A stretch of DNA of 64,000 nucleotides from G963676095 sp963676095 (GTDB taxonomy: Bacteria; Bacteroidota; Bacteroidia; Bacteroidales; Prolixibacteraceae), in NCBI GenBank assembly GCA_963676095.1, contig OY781040.1, positions 1,612,001-1,676,000 on the forward strand. Reading direction: 5' to 3'. The translations under genes and the position numbers were made by a program. The stretch's first letter is position 1; every line of letters starts with the position of its first letter. The notes under the pieces are model-generated. The model had not been told where the DNA came from and searched no databases. It saw only the letters and a program-made list of their open reading frames with translations. This document shows, piece after piece, positions 26,575-36,617 of this stretch.

Positions 26575-27698
26575 ATATTATGAATTAAGTCGTAAGCCAT
26601 CTTTTGTTCCCCGGGGGTTTCACAATAGGTAACCACCACCAGTTTCATCCCGGGAACCCACAGTCTGGAAACCTGCTCCCTGATTGTATCCAAATCGCCC
26701 ACAACCCGGGCATTCAATACCACGCCGGTATTCGCAAACCGGTGAAAAGCTTCCAGCCGGTCGGTTGCACCCGGGTCAGTTTGGGGAGAAAAAGCACCAT
26801 CAGCCATTTTCAGGCCCTTTATATGCATGACGGGGTCAATCCATCCGGCCCAATCGCCGCATGAATGAAAAACAGGGCCTCCCCATGGACTACAGATCTT
26901 CTCGACAAAAGGAGCTGCTTGCCCGGAATATTGTTCCGGAGAAATCATGACAATATTATCATCGCTCATACCCAATCCGCTCCAGCATGTTGAAGATGCA
27001 AAACCATGCCCCGGACTGGCCAGTGCACCGCCAATCAATTTAAACTGCTCCGTGTTAAACCGGACGGACAAATCAGCTATCCGGTCGAAAAGAACAGCCA
27101 CTTTCTCCGGTTCAAGGATCAGGTCCACGAAAAACCGGTTAAGAGGCAAAAGATGGCCGATCATATTCAGCGGAGATTGCGTATCGGAAAAAGAGACAGG
27201 CAATCTCCCCCTGGTTTTATCCATAAAATAACCGATCATTTCCAAAGTATGCTTTCCAATAGAGGTTCCGGCCACCTCGACAGGGTCAAATGCAAGTGCT
27301 TCGTCCAACGAGGAGAAGATGGTTTTCATTGCCGGGGCGTTTCCTTCCGCCCAGTAATAGTCTCCTCCAAAAGCGCTGGAAACAGTTCCAATTCCATACC
27401 AGGGCTCCAAAAAATTGGGAACATCAGCCTCGAACAACATACTCTTTTCAAGGGCACCCAGCTGGAGATCAAGCGAACGTTCCATATTCCCGCATCCGGA
27501 AGAAAAACATTCGGCAACCCGCATCCTTCGGTAAACCAGTACGCCTCCCTCCCGCCTGTTCCAAAATTCAGAACACCGGCTGTTCCGCTCCAACGCATAT
27601 TGCTCATACGCCCCGAAATCGAAAGCAGAAGGTTCCACTGGCCTGACAACTGTAGCCTGTGAATCGGCCAGTTTATTATTGAATGTCTTTCCCTTCAT
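26565..27698 (-). CDS. UroD/MtaA-superfamily protein with complete zinc ligand set (B)
   Basis: 377 residues, cytoplasmic. His278 and Cys280 in FHSCGDWAGW and Cys359 in VVVTYCETPGE reproduce the His-x-Cys...Cys zinc site of MtaA-type methyltransferases, although the rest is far from MtaA. The protein is longer than the 337-residue homologue at 10892 because of an N-terminal extension of about 50 residues. It lies between another UroD-like gene (20 bp upstream) and the MFS transporter (overlapping). In a corrinoid system it could be a substrate-specific methyltransferase that takes a methyl group from an imported ether. Family membership is seen; the role is inference. Confidence 0.75.
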   Translation of the reverse strand: MKGKTFNNKLADSQATVVRPVEPSAFDFGAYEQYALERNSRCSEFWNRREGGVLVYRRMRVAECFSSGCGNMERSLDLQLGALEKSMLFEADVPNFLEPWYGIGTVSSAFGGDYYWAEGNAPAMKTIFSSLDEALAFDPVEVAGTSIGKHTLEMIGYFMDKTRGRLPVSFSDTQSPLNMIGHLLPLNRFFVDLILEPEKVAVLFDRIADLSVRFNTEQFKLIGGALASPGHGFASSTCWSGLGMSDDNIVMISPEQYSGQAAPFVEKICSPWGGPVFHSCGDWAGWIDPVMHIKGLKMADGAFSPQTDPGATDRLEAFHRFANTGVVLNARVVGDLDTIREQVSRLWVPGMKLVVVTYCETPGEQKMAYDLIHNICQ

Positions 27699-27718
27699 GA
27701 GTAAAAAAAATTTCGTGA

Positions 27719-28804
27719 TTAATCAGCATCCTGATATTCCTTCCGCAATTCATCAACCGTACTGAAAATGACATCAATCCGGTCATCGGTTACCATATCA
27801 TCCATATTTATACAGCAGACACCTGTCAGATAAGGATTTCCGGAATCACTGACCAACCTGATAATATCCGAGCGGATTTCATCGTGCGATTGCCTTGCAA
27901 TCTCAACTGGGCTTAAGCGGATATTAAAAAATGTATCCGGAAGATATTGCCTCAAAATTTTAACATCTCCGCCCCAGCCAAGGTCAAGGAAGTCGAGATG
28001 GGGTATTTTTGCAAAGCTGGCTGCCATCCGGTGAGGGTCAGGCCCGCAGTAATGAATGCCAAAAGGCCTGTTCCGGCTCCATTCCTGATCAAAAGGGAGC
28101 AAAAATGATTCGTAGTCTTCAGCCGAAATCATCGTGTGGGAGCATTCAGAATGCAGCATTACCGGACTTTTAAGGTGCCGTACGCCCCTGTTAACAGAAA
28201 CCGAGGTTGACCCGGTTTCCTGTTTTATGAATGATGTAAACTGCTCTATAACCTTTGCAATTTTTGAAAAACCTTCCTTTACGGCCTCCGGGTCCATCAT
28301 CATGTCCAGAAAAATATTCTCTCCCCTCAGGTCCATAGCAATATTCAGGATGCCGCCCCAGTTAATATCGCCTGTAAGATATCCATATTTCTTTTTCAGG
28401 TTATCCCTCAGATCTGATATCCGTTTAAAGGCTTCCGAACGAAAGACCTCATCCTCGTTTATCTCCAGTGTTTCCCGATGGGCTGCCTTGACCACAGGAG
28501 GATGTGATCCGGAATAAATCACCTCGCAACCAAGCATTTCCGATAGTAAAAAACCCGCAGCCAGGTGCACGGCCCCAATTTCAGGCCTGTTTTCATTTCC
28601 GGATTGTCCCATTCCGTATTGCCCCCATCTTTCGTAAAGTGCTTTTTCCATACTCCGTTCTGCTTCCACCCGTTTGTCCGCATGAAAAAAGAAATCTTTA
28701 TCGAAATAAATTTTTTCGTTCTTATTCCACCATTCAGGAGCCAGGACAATATCAACCGGCAACAGGGTATTTCCCAGATATGGGTTATGTTTATAATTTA
28801 TCAT
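27719..28804 (-). CDS. UroD/MtaA-superfamily protein with complete zinc ligand set (C)
   Basis: 361 residues, cytoplasmic. His251 and Cys253 in IHYCGPDPHRM and Cys330/Cys331 in GVCCINMDD correspond to the MtaA zinc ligands. Other segments (LTGDINWGGILNIA, ISAEDYESFLLPFDQEW, LDFLDLGWGG) match the superfamily barrel. It is paired with gene B (20 bp apart), which suggests two subunits or two substrates. It starts 18 bp after the frameshifted alpha-galacturonidase-like gene. Heme-type decarboxylation is unlikely from this context. Substrate unknown. Confidence 0.75.
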   Translation of the reverse strand: MINYKHNPYLGNTLLPVDIVLAPEWWNKNEKIYFDKDFFFHADKRVEAERSMEKALYERWGQYGMGQSGNENRPEIGAVHLAAGFLLSEMLGCEVIYSGSHPPVVKAAHRETLEINEDEVFRSEAFKRISDLRDNLKKKYGYLTGDINWGGILNIAMDLRGENIFLDMMMDPEAVKEGFSKIAKVIEQFTSFIKQETGSTSVSVNRGVRHLKSPVMLHSECSHTMISAEDYESFLLPFDQEWSRNRPFGIHYCGPDPHRMAASFAKIPHLDFLDLGWGGDVKILRQYLPDTFFNIRLSPVEIARQSHDEIRSDIIRLVSDSGNPYLTGVCCINMDDMVTDDRIDVIFSTVDELRKEYQDAD

Positions 28805-28822
28805 TGACGTTTCCTTTCATTC

Positions 28823-31554
28823 TTAATAAAACAGCCAATCGACCGATTTCGGAGTTTTCGAATCTGTAATCCCGGCGTCGTGTATCCTGATTGTCTTATT
28901 GCCATCGATAAACCCCAGAATCAGCACCCGGCCCTTTCCCAGCTCCAGTTCGTTTTCTCCTGCTGCATAATCATACGTATAAATATTGACGGGATACAAA
29001 CCGGGAATTGATACGGCATTGGCAATTTTAATGTCTGCCTGTCCACGGTCGTTGGCATTGGCGTTGGTCTCAAGTGTCGGGGGACGCAGGACAGAATAAC
29101 TGTTCGTATTAAAGTATCCGACGAGGACTTTAACCGGCTTCTCATTTTTAAAACGAAGCATGGTCCCCTCTTTTTGCTGTGCCTCGTCGTTAAAACGGAC
29201 ACCTCTCAGTTCCTTTAGCTCAAGAGCGACCTCTTCGATTACATAGTCTTGATCACCATATACTTTTTGCCCTTTCCTCAGGGGGAACCATTTGACATTT
29301 TTATTTAACAGGGTAACATTAGCAGGTTCAATCATTTCGCTCTGTTGCATGGCTGCACTGCTGTTTCCTGACTTCAACAGAACCAGGTTTCGTTTAAAAT
29401 TATCAAACTCGGCCTGGTACTGGGGCAATAATTCCGCCCATGTTTTATTTTTCCCGTCAGCCCCAGAGATGGGAATACGGCGCTGCTGCGTTTGCATACT
29501 ATTGGCATACAGATAAGTATCTTTTGTCAGGTCAACCAGCTGTTTATAGTAGTCCAGACTTTTTTCGAGGAATGGAAGGGCCTTTTCCAAATCTGCAATA
29601 TCATTTGAGTATTGAAACCTCAATACCAGCATCGCTGCTTTTACCTTTTCTGCAAAAAAGTTTGCAAAAGCATTGTAGCAATAAATATCATTTTTCAACC
29701 GGTTAAATTCCTCCTTATTCTCAGTAACGGACGATGATGCTTTGTCGATCGCAGCAACAGCTGCAGCGCCCCGGTCAACCACATCCTTTATTATCATGGG
29801 AGGGGTTTCACCCACATGCTTCTCGCCTTTCCATTCTTTATCAGCATATTCCAGAAGTACTTCCTTTAAGGGACCGCTCGATGACCAGAAGCTGGAATAA
29901 ACATTATATTTGTACGGATTCACCAGCTGTCCCATAAACATGCCCAGCAGCAGGGTCTGCCTGTTCCCGTCCGAGATTCCGAAAGTCCTTAATAACTTGG
30001 GGGCAATCTCGCCGGTCTCTTCATAAGCAACCAGAACATCTTTCCCTTCCTCGCCACAACCATAATAATTTCCCAGTTCCTTTGTCCAGTATTGAACTTC
30101 AGAAATACTGTCCCTGACCGGGTTCCAGGCATAGCGAGCCCAAGCCTGGTACCAAATCCAGTCACGGTCCATCTCCAGCAATCTTGGGTTTGTCTTGTCG
30201 GCCGAGTATGGCCAGTCCCAGTACGAAGCCTGGGGATACAGATGCAACCCTTTGCTCCCTGCAGGTTGATCATTGCCCCTACGCTTTTTTGGATAAAATC
30301 GGGTGATCCGTACCTGAACGGTTCCAGGTTAGCCAAAATATGAACATTGGAAATATGGACCGAGCCCAGCCGGCTCAAGGCTGTATGGTTTGTAATCCAG
30401 GCATCCCGGGGCTGGTAGGTTGTCAGCGATTCCCCGTTGTACTTAAACATGGTATAAAGGTTCTTGTAAACAGGAAGAGCTGCATCCATAACCCGCTTTG
30501 CATCGGTATCATGTCCACGTAAAACAATAGGTGGTTCATCAGTACGGCCAAGCACTTTCAATCCATCCTGGACGCCGGGAATAATCGTTTTGGTAAACCA
30601 TTCCACATCGTCGTCGATTGTGTTCATCGCTTCTCCCAGGGTAACCAGCAACCCCACGTGAGGATATTTCTCGATGAAAGCAGCAATGGATTTCCGGGTA
30701 TAATCGGCAATGACCGGGATGATCGGCCTGTTCCGGTCCTGGGTTTTCAACCCGTTCTTCTCGGCAAAGGGCTTGGAAACAATAATATTGTAAAACATCT
30801 GGACGACCCAGATTCCCCGTTTGTCAGCTTCCCGTGTAAGAAATGAAAAAATCTCCTGATTTTTTTTGAAGGTCTCGTCATCAACTTCAACAGCATACGG
30901 ATAATCCTTCAGTTTCACCAGTGAAGCAAACGGGTGGCCGTTCCATAAGTAAAGTGTGTTATAACGGTTTTCCACCATCATATCGAGATATTTAATCCAC
31001 AACTGCTTGTCATAAAACCAGGGAAAATTTCCGGGTGTATAGGGATATTCATAAACACTTCTGCCCGGCAGGTACGTTGTTTTCTGAAGCCCGATACAGG
31101 TTCCCCGCATGACCATTTCAGGCTGGTCGGTCAGATCGATCTTTTCAGGTAGTTTTTCCTTGTCCTTAACCCGTTTTTCCAGGTCAAGGCATCCGTACAA
31201 CGTTCCTGACTCATCAGTACCTGCAATAACGAATGCATTTCCTTTATGATGAAGGTTAAACCCTTCTTTACCGGCCAGATGATCCGGGGCTAACTTGTGA
31301 GAGCCAAGAAATCCGGAAAAGACAGAATCAGTCATTTCCCCGATAACAATAGTTTGTTCCCGGGAATTATAGCTGTCAAGCGTCCCTTTTTCAACCTGGT
31401 ACCCTTCTTTTGTCAACTCACCGACCAGCTTACCCATACCGAAAACGGCGCGATTGGAACAGTTGGGAGAGGTCAGTATTTTCACCTTTTCATTTCTGCA
31501 TGAGAAAAGTATCCCGATTAGCAGAATGCACAAAAAATTTGTTATAAGTCTCAT
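28823..31554 (-). CDS. Alpha-glucuronidase/alpha-galacturonidase-like lipoprotein, frameshifted
   Basis: Two overlapping open frames form one protein of about 910 residues. The first (31554 down to about 30250) has a lipoprotein signal ending LFSC, a GH20/67-like N-terminal domain (VIAGTDESGTLYGCLDLE) and a barrel with YNTLYLWNGHPFASL and TLGEAMNTI. The second frame (about 30250 to 28823) continues with GLHLYPQASYWDWPYSAD. The break lies at AAAGGGTTG (30248-30250 on the plus strand), where one base is missing. Members of this family are often annotated as alpha-D-galacturonidase, a label I recall but cannot confirm. As it stands translation would stop early, so the gene is either broken or hit by a sequencing error. 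It lies between beta-helix and UroD-like genes. Confidence 0.75.
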
Positions 31555-31826
31555 CAGTTTAGCATTTCAAAAATTTAAAATCAAAATCCGGTGCCAGATC
31601 GCTGATCTCCTTTTATCCGGAATCCAAGGGCTTTAAATACTGCTTCTGTTGTTCCTGTGGTTAACTTGGTTTCTATTGCTGGTTCAGTCTCCGTTCCTTT
31701 TATTTTCTCATCAGTTCCATAAATTCTGATTACCACAACGGGGTACACCGGACAACAGCACAACGTCAAACATCCGAACTTCAAACCATAAAAACCACAG
31801 AACCATCCAGCATCAAGGATCCAGCC

Positions 31827-33704
31827 TCACTTCGTTTTCAACAAGTCCCTGTACTTAGGTTCAAGTCCTGCTGCATTTTTAATACTGTCAGCTACCTGTG
31901 GCCCGTTGTTTATCCATTCGTTACCAGGACCGGGAGAATTTGAAAAAAACTTATCCTTTTCGGTCCAGTTATCTACCGAACGGATGTATGAAGAACCTTC
32001 GTCATAATAAATATATTGATAGTGTTTCGGATCGTGTGCATAGGGGGCTTTCTCCAGATCATGGATACTATTCCCCCTGATCTCGGCATTCGGCTGGGCA
32101 GAAAGCATATATACGCCGCCTACATCATACATTTCACGGGCAAAATGATAAATATGGTTAGCCAGCACCTTATTATTTTTCATACAATTGATCGTTTTGG
32201 TCCATCCCCATCCCACAGAAATACCCGAATAATTCACGTAACTGATATCGTTGTGTTCAATACAAATATCATGGGCAAAACCGACACCTATGCCCACACA
32301 CCCCCAGTCTTCGTTTGTCGCATCAGTAATCAGGTTATTCGAGAAAGTTTCAAAACGGCAAACTTCCCGTTCATCAGAAGGATTGTACGGGAGATGCGCT
32401 TCGAAAGAAGCATCGCCAAAGAAGCCGCACTGGATGGCTGTTCCACCTATATCACTGAATCGGCATCCCTGAACCAGGTCATAACTGGTTCCCCTGACCA
32501 GATCGATTCCGGTTGCAGCCGTATGCATAATCCCGCAACGTTCAAAAGCCAGATGATCGGCGTAATTAATTTCCACTGCAGCAGGTTGTCTCCCCAGCCA
32601 GGCCTGGTTTTCAAGGCTAGTCTTATCCCGGGTCCCCGGAATTTTCAGTTTATAGGCATCCAGTAAATAAAAGCCAGCCTGTAAAGGCACATGACCTTCC
32701 AGCGAAGGCCTTAGCCATGTTGTATGCTGAAATCCAATCCCCTCGAAACGGATATTCGATACAGGGCAATCCAGTGTTCCATTCACCGAGACCAATGTCT
32801 CAAGCAACGGCACAATGACTTCCGCGCTTGACATATCCTCTCCCTTACGGGGCCAGTAATAAAGCTTACCCCCGTCCATATCTTCATACCATTCGCCTTC
32901 CTTATTCAGCAATTCGATGGAATTCGCAAAATAAAAAGCGGAGTTACCATTTTTATCTTTCTTTTCATCGATAAAGGGAGCAGGCCAGGGATGTTCAAAT
33001 TCAATCCGGCTTTCAGGCTGATAAAAGGTAACGGCAGCACTGTCTCCCGTCACAGAAATATTTTTCACCCTCAGGTTTGCAACAGCCCACCACTGATGGA
33101 TTACAAATTCCATCTGCCCGGGATTGTCCACCGGAAATTTAGGTTTTGGGATCCACAGGATCTCTTTTTCCTTGTCGACAGACAGTATCCGTGGCAGGGA
33201 GCCATCGGTCAGCGTGGATGCCCGTTCTGCTTTTTCCCCGTTTACCCACATTTGCCGGAACAAGAGACGGAGGCCTCCTGTCCGGGGAATATTGGTTACC
33301 CAAACGTTTCCTCCGGCAACCCCAGGAAGGCCCTTGATTTTTCCGGATGCCCTGTGCCATCCGTTTACCCGGATCCCCCCGCTGATAACAGGTTCTTCGC
33401 CTTTCGCAGCGACAACAGTCGTCGGGGATTCAGGCGTTCCCGAATCCTCCGGCCTTAATAATAACGGCTCGTCCAACCGGTAAACGCCCCCCTTCATGAT
33501 AATCCTGATCCCGTCCGTTACGGATGGATCATTCAGCCTGCGCAGGTTACGGGCCTGCCGGAACGCCATCCGGATACTTTTCAAGGGCTGCGCCATGGTT
33601 CCGGGATTATTGTCGCTTCCATCCGGCGACACCCAAATATCCTTTGCAGAAAGAGTAAAAGATATCAGGGAAATCAAAAACAATGGAAAAATTATTTTCT
33701 TCAT
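31827..33704 (-). CDS. Secreted right-handed beta-helix enzyme, GH141-like
   Basis: 625 residues with signal peptide (FTLSAKD) and then DIWVSPDGSDNNPGTMAQPL, the standard opening of beta-helix glycosidases and lyases. MWVNGEKAERAS and the run of short repeats GIDLVRGTSYDLVQGCRF, GTAIQCGFFGD, ISYVNYSGISVGWGW show the parallel beta-helix. GH141, which includes an alpha-L-fucosidase acting on pectin, has this form, as do GH120 enzymes and polysaccharide lyases. The fucose pathway nearby favours an alpha-L-fucosidase or a xylosidase. No lyase metal motif was recognised. It is 19 bp downstream of a GH2 gene. Confidence 0.75.
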   Translation of the reverse strand: MKKIIFPLFLISLISFTLSAKDIWVSPDGSDNNPGTMAQPLKSIRMAFRQARNLRRLNDPSVTDGIRIIMKGGVYRLDEPLLLRPEDSGTPESPTTVVAAKGEEPVISGGIRVNGWHRASGKIKGLPGVAGGNVWVTNIPRTGGLRLLFRQMWVNGEKAERASTLTDGSLPRILSVDKEKEILWIPKPKFPVDNPGQMEFVIHQWWAVANLRVKNISVTGDSAAVTFYQPESRIEFEHPWPAPFIDEKKDKNGNSAFYFANSIELLNKEGEWYEDMDGGKLYYWPRKGEDMSSAEVIVPLLETLVSVNGTLDCPVSNIRFEGIGFQHTTWLRPSLEGHVPLQAGFYLLDAYKLKIPGTRDKTSLENQAWLGRQPAAVEINYADHLAFERCGIMHTAATGIDLVRGTSYDLVQGCRFSDIGGTAIQCGFFGDASFEAHLPYNPSDEREVCRFETFSNNLITDATNEDWGCVGIGVGFAHDICIEHNDISYVNYSGISVGWGWTKTINCMKNNKVLANHIYHFAREMYDVGGVYMLSAQPNAEIRGNSIHDLEKAPYAHDPKHYQYIYYDEGSSYIRSVDNWTEKDKFFSNSPGPGNEWINNGPQVADSIKNAAGLEPKYRDLLKTK

Positions 33705-33723
33705 AAGTTATCAGGGATAATGT

Positions 33724-36537
33724 TTAATGATCAGCGGGTTCTTCCTTAAAATTGAAATACAGGTCCATCACCTTGCAACGGATATGCCAATCGTCGTACG
33801 GACCATAATCGAAATACATATTTTTCTTTCCTGACGGGCCAAGGTTTTCAGCCTTCTGAGATTTTGTTCCGATTGCCGGGATTCCCTGCATAAACGAGAT
33901 ATCTCCTGCCGGAAAAGGAGGAGCCGTGTTATACGGTTTTTCAGGAGTCGCCGGGGTGTACAGCCTCAGAAAAACATCCTCACTGCTCGTCGCCATGACG
34001 AAAGGCTGGCCTTCTGTTTGCATTTTTGCCCAATAAAAACCAGAGTAATAACCTTTAAACTCAGGGTATATCAGCGGGGAAACGCCGGTGATTGTATTAT
34101 TATAATCTTTCTGCCAGACATTCAGTTCGGCTCCCTGCTTCCTGTTTTTCCAGACCCGGTATGGACCATTTCCCATCCAGCGGATCCCTTTGACCAGTTT
34201 TTCAGGATAGGAAAAGCTGACGCCCATATAGTCAGATTCATAATCAACAGGATTGTATTTTATATTCAGGTGTACCCATCCGGAAGGATATACCGACCAG
34301 ATCAGTTCCTTCATTTTCGATTCTTTTTCATAAGAACAGGTGAGCCTGACCGTATCGGCAACAGTCTCGACCTTCATTTCCTTAAATACGGCATCCCCGG
34401 CACAAAGCACAGGTCCGTTACTGAAGGGAATTTCCCCGTAGGCATTGGTAACTTTCTTTAAAAGACCATCATGCTTTCCAATAGAAAGTCTTACAGAATT
34501 TGCAGCGATCCCGATAACCGAATCATTTTGTTCAAGGATCGTTGCCGGAGTATCTCCTTTTTTCAGCAACATTTCACCAACCACGCGATCAGGTAACGAA
34601 ATTGGCCAACTCCATGTATAAATTTCCTGATGGTGCTTATCAACAGCCGTAACATAGAGAATATCATACGTAAACCAGTTATCAGGAAGGGATAATTTAA
34701 GCTGACCGTGATCTCCCGGTGCAATATCAGGAGCCTTTGCCGAACCGGAAGCCACATCTTTTAACAGGGAAGAATTCTCACCGGGCAATGGTACCCTGGC
34801 CAGCTTCCAGCTAAAGGAACAATCTTTCAGGTTTGTATAAAAATAACGGTTTTCCACGTTCAGGCTTCCGTCAAAACCCCTGGTAATATCTTTTTCTTCA
34901 AAGCGGACAGGAGACCAGATTTCCTTAACGGCATAATAACTTCCCTCTTTTTCGTGGAAAGGACCAAGAATTCCATCGGGGGCATGGTCACCGTCAGTAT
35001 CGATCTGGTTATCCCGGTCGGTACGAACAACGCCCTCATCGGCAAACACCCAGATAAAACCGCCCGCAGCGCGGGGATTGTGCCACATCAACTCCCAATA
35101 GTCGTAAAGGCCTGCTCCTGCCCCACCATCATACAAGCCATGCAGGAACTCTGTGGGAAAAACAATATCATGGCCGTGCCAGTATGTTCCCATCCCATAA
35201 TCGTAATTAATGTAATGTTCCGTGGATGTGCCATTAAATGCCTGCCAGGGGTGGATGACGAGGCGTTTTTGAAGATCATATTTCGCGAAGAGGGGATCCA
35301 GTTCATAATTATGTCCACCCTCATTGCCATTGTCCCAAATGATAATTGAAGGATGATTACGATCATGCTCAATCATTTCACGTACCAGTTTACTTCCTAC
35401 TTCAGTATCGTAGGCATGGTGCCAACCGGTAAGTTCGTCCAGGACAAAAAGGCCGAGCGAATCGCAGGCGTCCAGAAAATGCCCGTCAGGAGGATAGTGT
35501 GAACACCTCACGGCATTCATATTCATCGACTTAATAAGTTTCACATCCGCTATACTCATCGCTTTACATAAAGCACGGCCTGTTTCCGGACGGAAAACAT
35601 GATGATTGATCCCTTTAAATTTGATCTTCACACCATTCACGTAAATCCCGTCACGCTGGCGGATCTCAATCGTCCGGAACCCAAACCGGCGGGTAACTTC
35701 ATGGACTATTTTCCCATCATTATATAACCTGAACGTTGCCCGGTAAAGATTCGGATCTTCGGGTGTCCATGTTTTTATGTCGCCAAGCTTCGATTGGACA
35801 AAAACATCGGGGTTGTCCCGTACGACCGGTGCAGAAAACGATTTTCCTGCTTTTTCGCCTTTCAGGTTTGTCACCTGAACCGCAACTGAATCGGCCCGGA
35901 CCGCTTGGGATAACATTACCTCAGAACTGAATGTTCCGTCGGCTTTTGCATCGATCGCAACCTGCCCGATATTCTGACGAGGTTTTGCTTCCAGGTAAAC
36001 AGGTCTGTAGATCCCGCCAAAGATCCAAAAGTCTCCATGACGTTCAGCCTTATTAACTGATTCGTTGGAAGATTCTTTTGAAACAGTCGCTTCAAGAAGG
36101 TTCTCCTTCCCGTACTTTAAAAAACGGCTGATATCGTACCGGAAGCAATAAAATGCTCCCTGGTGAACGGTACCAGCCGGTTTTCCATTAATTTTCACTT
36201 CGGTATCGGTCATCGATCCCTCAAAAACAATGTCAACCTGTTTATTTTTCCAGTTATCAGGAACCTTGAATTCATATTTGTACAGACCTTTCTCCTTCCC
36301 TCTTTCGACATGATTATTATTCCCGTAATTGTAGGTTCCGAATCCCTGCAGTTCCCAGTTCGACGGGACTGGAATAGTAGTCCACTTCCCAGAATTACGT
36401 CCCCCGGTGCAAAAAAACTGCCAGTCGACCGTATGATCACATCCGGTTCCCGAAAGATAGTGCACTTCTGTCTTCTGGGCATACAATCCCAGGGGAAGGA
36501 GTATCGTCAATTCCAAAATAAAAAAGAGCTTTTTCAT
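33724..36537 (-). CDS. GH2-family beta-galactosidase-like enzyme, secreted
   Basis: 937 residues with signal peptide (LLPLGLYAQ). The jelly-roll (TIPVPSNWELQGFGTYNY, FEGSMTDTEVKINGKPAG), Ig-like and TIM-barrel domains follow the LacZ order. The acid/base Glu is in IIIWDNGNEGGHN, and a probable nucleophile in FPTEFLHGLYDGG. RCSHYPPDGHFLDACDSLGLFVLDE is the usual barrel signature, and a C-terminal beta-sandwich (VHLNIKYNP, RWMGNGPYRVW) corresponds to the LacZ domain 5. beta-Galactosidase is most likely, with beta-glucuronidase as alternative. It heads a run with the beta-helix enzyme, 80 bp after the dehydrogenase gene. Confidence 0.9.
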   Translation of the reverse strand: MKKLFFILELTILLPLGLYAQKTEVHYLSGTGCDHTVDWQFFCTGGRNSGKWTTIPVPSNWELQGFGTYNYGNNNHVERGKEKGLYKYEFKVPDNWKNKQVDIVFEGSMTDTEVKINGKPAGTVHQGAFYCFRYDISRFLKYGKENLLEATVSKESSNESVNKAERHGDFWIFGGIYRPVYLEAKPRQNIGQVAIDAKADGTFSSEVMLSQAVRADSVAVQVTNLKGEKAGKSFSAPVVRDNPDVFVQSKLGDIKTWTPEDPNLYRATFRLYNDGKIVHEVTRRFGFRTIEIRQRDGIYVNGVKIKFKGINHHVFRPETGRALCKAMSIADVKLIKSMNMNAVRCSHYPPDGHFLDACDSLGLFVLDELTGWHHAYDTEVGSKLVREMIEHDRNHPSIIIWDNGNEGGHNYELDPLFAKYDLQKRLVIHPWQAFNGTSTEHYINYDYGMGTYWHGHDIVFPTEFLHGLYDGGAGAGLYDYWELMWHNPRAAGGFIWVFADEGVVRTDRDNQIDTDGDHAPDGILGPFHEKEGSYYAVKEIWSPVRFEEKDITRGFDGSLNVENRYFYTNLKDCSFSWKLARVPLPGENSSLLKDVASGSAKAPDIAPGDHGQLKLSLPDNWFTYDILYVTAVDKHHQEIYTWSWPISLPDRVVGEMLLKKGDTPATILEQNDSVIGIAANSVRLSIGKHDGLLKKVTNAYGEIPFSNGPVLCAGDAVFKEMKVETVADTVRLTCSYEKESKMKELIWSVYPSGWVHLNIKYNPVDYESDYMGVSFSYPEKLVKGIRWMGNGPYRVWKNRKQGAELNVWQKDYNNTITGVSPLIYPEFKGYYSGFYWAKMQTEGQPFVMATSSEDVFLRLYTPATPEKPYNTAPPFPAGDISFMQGIPAIGTKSQKAENLGPSGKKNMYFDYGPYDDWHIRCKVMDLYFNFKEEPADH

Positions 36538-36617
36538 GTATTTACTTGTTTCATAAGTTATCGTTGGTCTGTAAAAGAGTTCCTGAATTCCCCGGATTAA
36601 AATAATTGCTGACTTAC

